Assembly (NCBI GenBank): GCA_910585265.1
Contig: CAJUCA010000004.1
Coordinates: 1-64,000 of the forward strand
Direction of reading: 5' to 3'
DNA from: an uncultured Oscillospiraceae bacterium
GTDB lineage: Bacteria; Bacillota; Clostridia; Oscillospirales; Oscillospiraceae
DNA length: 64,000 bases
Part shown: in pieces, positions 59,371-64,000 of the stretch
Layout: every line of letters starts with the position of its first letter
How positions within the stretch are numbered: position 1 is the stretch's first letter
Position numbers and translations under genes: made by a program
The notes under the pieces: model-generated
What the model saw: the letters and a program-made list of their open reading frames with translations, nothing else
What the model was told of the DNA's origin: nothing
Databases searched by the model: none

Positions 59371-60651
59371 ATGAGCGGGCATTATCTGGCAGTGGACATC
59401 GGCGCGTCCTCCGGACGGCACATCGTGGGCTGGCGGGAGGACGGAGAAATCAGGGCAAAAGAGATCTACCGCTTCCCCAACGGGGTGAAGGAGAAAGACG
59501 GGCGCCTGATCTGGGACGTGGACGCTCTATTTTCCCACGTGAAGGAGGGCATCCGGAAGGCGTTGGACGAGTTCGGACCGCTGGAGAGCCTGTCCATCGA
59601 CACCTGGGGGTGCGACTACGTGCTCCTGCGGGGAGACGAGGAGGCGGGGCCCTGCTACGCCTATCGGGACGGCAGGACGGAAGCGGTCATCCCGGCGGTG
59701 CATAAAAAGGTCCCCTTTTCGGAGCTGTACGCCCATACAGGCTGTCAGTTCCAGCCCTTCAACACCATTTACCAGCTCTGTGATGACCTGCAAAAAGGGC
59801 GGTTGGAGGGAGTGACGGACTTCCTCATGATGCCGGAATATCTCATGTGGAAGCTCACCGAAACGAAGGCCCGGGAGTACACCAACGCCACCACCACCGG
59901 ACTGGTGAACGCCAAAACCAGGGAGTTTGACCTGGAAATCGTCCAAAAGCTGGGCCTGCCGGAAAAACTGTTCCCCAAGTTGAGCCAGCCGGGAACGGCC
60001 ATCGGGGAGTATGAGGGCGTCAAGGTGGTGCTGTGCGCCGCCCACGACACCGCCTCCGCCGTGGAGGGCATCCCCATGGAGGGGGAACAGCTCTATATCT
60101 CGTCGGGCACCTGGTCGCTGCTGGGGGTGAAGTCCCCGGTTCCACACACGGATGATAAGAGCCGGGAGGCCAACTGGTCCAACGAGGGCGGGGTGGGTTA
60201 CATCCGCTACCAGAAGAACATCATGGGGATGTGGATCGTCAACCGCCTGCGGGATGAGCTGTGCCCGGACAAGCCCTTCCCGGAGATCGTGGCCGAGGCG
60301 GAGGCCAGTTCCTTTGACAGGACCGTGGACGCCAACGCCCAGATTTTCTTGGCTCCGGACAGCATGACAGCGGCTTTTGACGAGGCGTTGGACGCCAAGC
60401 CGCAAACCATCGGGGACTATTTCCGCTGTGCCTGCCGCTCCCTGGCCCTGAGCTACCGGGACGCCATCCGGGAGCTGGAGGAGAATACGGGCCGGATCTA
60501 TGAAAAGCTGTACATCGTGGGCGGCGGAGCGAAAAACGCGTTTCTCAACCGCCTGACCGAGGAAGCCACAGGCAAAAAAGTGGTGGCCCTGCCCATCGAG
60601 GCCACCGCCCTGGGGAATCTCAAAATACAAATGGAGGTCTTGCCATGTTAG
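59371..60651 (+). CDS. rhaB: L-rhamnulokinase
   Basis: A 426-residue FGGY-family kinase. The N-terminal DIGASSGRHIVGW phosphate loop, LSIDTWGCDYVLL, the TGCQFQPFNTIYQL segment and GGGAKNAFLNRLT near the end match RhaB. It converts L-rhamnulose to L-rhamnulose 1-phosphate. The protein is somewhat short at the C-terminus relative to typical RhaB, ending just after PIEATALGN. It overlaps the next gene by seven bases, so the operon is coupled. The ATG at 59371 follows AGGAGGGG. Confidence 0.9.
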   Translation: MSGHYLAVDIGASSGRHIVGWREDGEIRAKEIYRFPNGVKEKDGRLIWDVDALFSHVKEGIRKALDEFGPLESLSIDTWGCDYVLLRGDEEAGPCYAYRDGRTEAVIPAVHKKVPFSELYAHTGCQFQPFNTIYQLCDDLQKGRLEGVTDFLMMPEYLMWKLTETKAREYTNATTTGLVNAKTREFDLEIVQKLGLPEKLFPKLSQPGTAIGEYEGVKVVLCAAHDTASAVEGIPMEGEQLYISSGTWSLLGVKSPVPHTDDKSREANWSNEGGVGYIRYQKNIMGMWIVNRLRDELCPDKPFPEIVAEAEASSFDRTVDANAQIFLAPDSMTAAFDEALDAKPQTIGDYFRCACRSLALSYRDAIRELEENTGRIYEKLYIVGGGAKNAFLNRLTEEATGKKVVALPIEATALGNLKIQMEVLPC

Positions 60652-62063
60652 TCAACACAAAAGCCCGGATTGGCGTGTTCGCCATCGCCCTGGGGGCCTA
60701 TCTGCCCCAGTTCCCGTCTCTGGTCCCCGAGTTTGAGGGGCAGTACGCGGACTTCAAAAAGACGATTCCAGACACCGTGGAGCTCATCGACGGCGGCATC
60801 GTCACCACCAAGGAGCTGGCCCAGGCGGCGGGGGACAAATTCCGCGCCGCAGACGTAGACCTGGTGATTTTACAGCTGCTGACCTACGCCACGTCCTATA
60901 ATATGCTCCCCGCCGTCCGGGATCTGGACGTGCCCGTGGTGCTGGTGAACCTCCAGAAAAAGAAGGCCCCGGACTACGCCAACACCGACACCGCCACCTG
61001 GCTGGGCCAGCTCTACGCCTGCGGCGCGGTGGGGGAGATGGTGGCCGACTTGGAGCGGGCCGGGAAGCGCCACGCCGTCATCACCGGGGTGGTGGAGGGG
61101 GGCGACCCCCAGGTTCAGGCGGAAATCGAGGACTGGTGCCGCGCCGCTCAGGTGCGCCGCCGCTTCCGGGACACCAACCTGGCCCAGATCGGACGGCCCT
61201 ACCCCGGCATGATGGACTTGTACATCGACGAGACGAACCTTTACCACCGGATGTGGCTGTACACCAAGCAGTTCGACTGGGAGAAGATGTGGGCCATCGC
61301 CGACGGCATCACCGACGAGGACGCCATCCGGGCCAAGGCTCAGGACATTCTGGACACATTCGACATCGAGGGCGGCGGCTCCATCGAAAAGGTGTGGGAG
61401 ATGGCAAAGTACGTGGTGGCCTTTGAGCAGTGGGTGAAGGACGAGCACATCGCCTTCATCGCCTCCCACTACGACGGTTTCGCCCAGGGCAAGGCGGGGG
61501 TGCTGGACAGTATGCTCATCCCGGCGTTCTCCATGCTCATCAAGCAGGGGGTGGCCTGCGCCGTGGAGGGCGACATCAAGGTGGCCATGGCCATGTCCAT
61601 CCTGAAAACCATCTCCGGCATGGGCCAGCTGTCCGAGATGTACTCCATCGACTTCGACGAGGATATCTGCATCATCGGCCACAGCGGCTCCGGGGACGCG
61701 GACATCTCCGCCAAGAAGCCCACCATGAAGATCGTCCCCGTGTTCCACGGCAAGACCGGCGGCGGATATCTCACCCAGTTCTATCCCCACCTGGGCCCCG
61801 TCACCTACCTGGGCATCACCCAGGACCGGGACGGCCATTTCAAGTTTGTGGTGGCCGAGGGCGTCAACGAGGAGGGACCCATCTTCACCTTCGGCGACAC
61901 CAATATGCGCACCCGGTTCACCTGCGGGGCGCGGGAGTTCTGCAACAAGTGGAGCGAGGCCGGGCCCACCCACCACATGGCGGCGGCTTCCGGCAGGCAT
62001 ATCGACACCATTTTGAAGGTGGCCAAGATTTTCAACGTCCCGGTGGATATCGTCACACGATAA
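60645..62063 (+). CDS. FucI/AraA-type sugar isomerase, probable L-rhamnose isomerase of the operon
   Basis: A 472-residue protein of the L-fucose/L-arabinose isomerase family: the segment ILQLLTYATSYNMLPAVRDL, the later DIKVAMAMSILKTISGMGQL region, and a C-terminal domain (GGGYLTQFYPHLGPVTYLGI). It does not look like canonical RhaA, which has a xylose-isomerase-type fold. Its place between rhaB and rhaD strongly suggests L-rhamnose to L-rhamnulose conversion, but specificity is inferred. It overlaps rhaB by seven bases. Confidence 0.75.
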   Translation: MLVNTKARIGVFAIALGAYLPQFPSLVPEFEGQYADFKKTIPDTVELIDGGIVTTKELAQAAGDKFRAADVDLVILQLLTYATSYNMLPAVRDLDVPVVLVNLQKKKAPDYANTDTATWLGQLYACGAVGEMVADLERAGKRHAVITGVVEGGDPQVQAEIEDWCRAAQVRRRFRDTNLAQIGRPYPGMMDLYIDETNLYHRMWLYTKQFDWEKMWAIADGITDEDAIRAKAQDILDTFDIEGGGSIEKVWEMAKYVVAFEQWVKDEHIAFIASHYDGFAQGKAGVLDSMLIPAFSMLIKQGVACAVEGDIKVAMAMSILKTISGMGQLSEMYSIDFDEDICIIGHSGSGDADISAKKPTMKIVPVFHGKTGGGYLTQFYPHLGPVTYLGITQDRDGHFKFVVAEGVNEEGPIFTFGDTNMRTRFTCGAREFCNKWSEAGPTHHMAAASGRHIDTILKVAKIFNVPVDIVTR

Positions 62064-62125
62064 AATGTGAATCCGTATTCTTGCCCATTGAGGCGGGAAT
62101 ACCCATAAAATAGGAGGAATTTACC

Positions 62126-62938
62126 ATGAAAGATATCATGAACGCCCCATTCCTGGTGGAGATGGTCCGCACCATCACCAATATGTACGCCCACGGCTGG
62201 GACGAGCGCAACGGCGGCAACATCAGCTGGATGCTGGATGAGGCCCAGGCGGCGGAGTACCTGGATGTCAATGCTGTCATCCGGGACATCCCCACCGGCT
62301 TTGAGGCCCCCGCCCTGGACGGCAAGTATTTCATCGTCACTGGCACGGGCAAATATTTCAAAAATGTGCAGTATGACCCCGCCTGCAATCTAGGCGTCAT
62401 CCGCATCACCGATGAGGGCAAAAACGCCCAGCTGCTGTGGGGCTTCACCGACGGCGGAAAATTTACCTCCGAGTTCCCCGCCCATATGATGAGCCATGCC
62501 GCCCGCCTGTCCGTGGACCCGGCCAACCGCATTGTCATGCACTGCCACCCGGCCAACCTGCTGGCCATGACCTACGTCCACGACCTGGACAGCCGGGCCT
62601 TCACCCGCACCCTGTGGCAGATGTGCACCGAGTGCGTGGTGGTGTTCCCGGAGGGGGTCAACGTCCTGCCCTGGATGCTGTGCGGCACCAACGAGATCGG
62701 CCAGGCCACGGCGGAGCAGATGAAGACCGCCCGGCTGGTGGTGTGGTCCCAGCACGGCATCTATGGCGCGGGCAAAGATCTGGACGAGACCTTCGGTCTC
62801 ATTGAGACGGCGGAGAAGGCGGCGGAGATTTACATGAAGATTGCCCACCTGCCCCGTGTGAATACCATCACCGATGAGCAGCTGCACCTGATGGAGGGCC
62901 GGTTCGGCATCAAGGCCCGGGAGGGCTGGCTGGACTGA
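62126..62938 (+). CDS. rhaD: Rhamnulose-1-phosphate aldolase
   Basis: A 270-residue class II aldolase of the RhaD type. It shows GWDERNGGNISWMLDE near the N-terminus, TGTGKYFKNVQ, the zinc ligands H139 and H141 (HCHP) and a later QHGIYGAGKD histidine. It cleaves rhamnulose 1-phosphate to DHAP and L-lactaldehyde. ATG 62126 follows AGGAGGAA. The downstream lactaldehyde reductase handles the second product. Confidence 0.92.
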   Translation: MKDIMNAPFLVEMVRTITNMYAHGWDERNGGNISWMLDEAQAAEYLDVNAVIRDIPTGFEAPALDGKYFIVTGTGKYFKNVQYDPACNLGVIRITDEGKNAQLLWGFTDGGKFTSEFPAHMMSHAARLSVDPANRIVMHCHPANLLAMTYVHDLDSRAFTRTLWQMCTECVVVFPEGVNVLPWMLCGTNEIGQATAEQMKTARLVVWSQHGIYGAGKDLDETFGLIETAEKAAEIYMKIAHLPRVNTITDEQLHLMEGRFGIKAREGWLD

Positions 62939-63002
62939 ATATCCGGCCAAGGTCAAAACAATGAGTTATATTACACACAAAATATACAGGAGGTAAACAT
63001 CA

Positions 63003-64000
63003 TGGCTGTCAATCGTTTCGTACTCAACGGCATTTCTTACCACGGCAAGGGCGCCATCCAGGAGATCCCCGGCCTGGTCTCCGCCAAGGGACTGAAAAAG
63101 GCGTTCATCGCCTCCGACCCCGACCTGGTGAAGTTCGGCATCACCAAGAAGGTCACCGACCTGCTGGACGCTAACGGCATGGCCTACGAGGTCTACTCCG
63201 ACATCAAGCCCAACCCCACCATCGAGAATGTGAAGTCCGGCGTGGATGCTTATAAGAAGTCCGGCGCGGACTACATGATAACCATCGGCGGCGGCTCCTC
63301 CATGGACACCGGCAAGGCCATCGGTATCATCATCAACAACCCCGAGTTTGCCGACGTGCGCTCCCTGGAGGGCGTGGCCCCCACCAAGAAGCGCACCGTG
63401 TACACCATCGCCGTCCCCACCACCGCCGGCACCGCCGCTGAGGCCACCATTAACTACGTCATCACCGACGTGGAAAAGAAGCGCAAGTTCGTCTGCGTGG
63501 ACATTAACGATATCCCCGACATCGCTATTGTGGACCCGGACATGATGGCTACCATGCCCAAGGGCCTCACCGCCGCCACCGGCATGGACGCCCTGACCCA
63601 CGCCATCGAGGGCTACACCACCGCCGCCGCCTGGGAGCTGGCCGACTGCCTGAACCTGGAGGCCATCAAGCTCATCTCCGCCAACCTGCGCAAGGCTGTG
63701 AACAACGACCCCGAGGGCCGGGAGGCCATGGCCCTGGGCCAGTTCGTCACCGGCATGGCCTTCTCCAACGTGGGCCTGGGCATCGCCCACTCCATGGCCC
63801 ACACCCTGGGTGCCGTCTATGACACCCCCCATGGCGTGGCCTGTGCCATGATGCTTCCCATCGTAATGGAATTCAACCAGGACGCTACCGGCGATAAGTT
63901 CAAGCACATCGCCGAGGCTATGGGCGTGGACACTGCCGGTATGGACCAGGCCGCCTACCGCAAAGCCGCCATCGACGCGGTGCGGCAGCTATCCGTGGAT
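63003..64000 (+). CDS. fucO: Lactaldehyde reductase (iron-dependent alcohol dehydrogenase), cut by window end
   Basis: The first ~332 residues of a group III iron-containing alcohol dehydrogenase. NAD-binding GGGSSMDTGKAIG, the metal-ligand HAIEGYTTAAA and HSMAHTLGAVYDTPHG segments fit FucO. It reduces L-lactaldehyde to 1,2-propanediol, regenerating NAD+. ATG 63003 follows CAGGAGGTAAACATC. The end of the gene lies beyond the window. Confidence 0.88.

Overview
The window looks like a GC-rich Clostridia genome, probably Oscillospirales from a gut habitat. This is inferred from AGGAGG-type ribosome binding sites, Firmicutes families (RepA_N initiator, YolD, DUF4317, LytTR/GHKL two-component system, GPH transporter) and a plant/host-glycan sugar operon. 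No rRNA, tRNA or CRISPR array was seen.

Positions 1 to about 37.4 kb are the inner part of a large conjugative or plasmid-like element; its left end lies outside the window. It opens with the end of a VirD4/TraG coupling protein. Next come a HicAB toxin-antitoxin pair, a RepA_N-type replication initiator with 23-bp iterons inside its own coding sequence, and an S1-domain protein. An AT-rich cargo patch (4.4-7.2 kb) carries an RCC1-repeat membrane protein and a proline-rich membrane protein. Two long plus-strand operons follow. Each is preceded by the same 124-bp leader, a terminator-like hairpin and an inverted repeat at a fixed distance. Operon 1 (7.4-19.5 kb) encodes an SF2 helicase, a DnaN-like clamp, several zinc-ribbon proteins, a sigma-like protein, a MoxR-type AAA+ ATPase, SSB and a VWA protein. 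Between the operons sit a DUF3990 toxin-like pair, a DUF4317 protein, and YolD with a Y-family polymerase behind a LexA-like box. Operon 2 (24-37.4 kb) encodes a JAMM protease with an apparent ubiquitin-like domain, an E1/ThiF protein, a second DnaN-like clamp, an adenine-methylase-like protein, a prokaryotic E2 (family D), Rad52-like and Rad50-like proteins and a CHC2 primase. The element therefore appears to encode its own replication and recombination machinery plus a ubiquitin-like conjugation set.

A strong terminator (37.36-37.40 kb) and a decayed winged-helix gene separate this from 37.7-64 kb, a glycan-utilisation region. It holds a GH2 beta-galactosidase-type enzyme facing a LytTR regulator/GHKL kinase pair, then a GH78 rhamnosidase, a GPH sugar symporter, a permuted membrane-anchored GH3 and a small membrane protein. 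A surface O-acylation-like module follows (lipoprotein with LRR and SGNH-like regions, small membrane protein, AlgI-type MBOAT, membrane SGNH/LRR protein), then a GH43. A minus-strand AraC regulator with a short GH78-like enzyme faces the L-rhamnose operon: rhamnulokinase, a FucI/AraA-type isomerase, rhamnulose-1-phosphate aldolase and a lactaldehyde reductase cut by the window end. Together these would cleave rhamnose- and galactose-containing glycans, import the products and convert rhamnose to DHAP and 1,2-propanediol.
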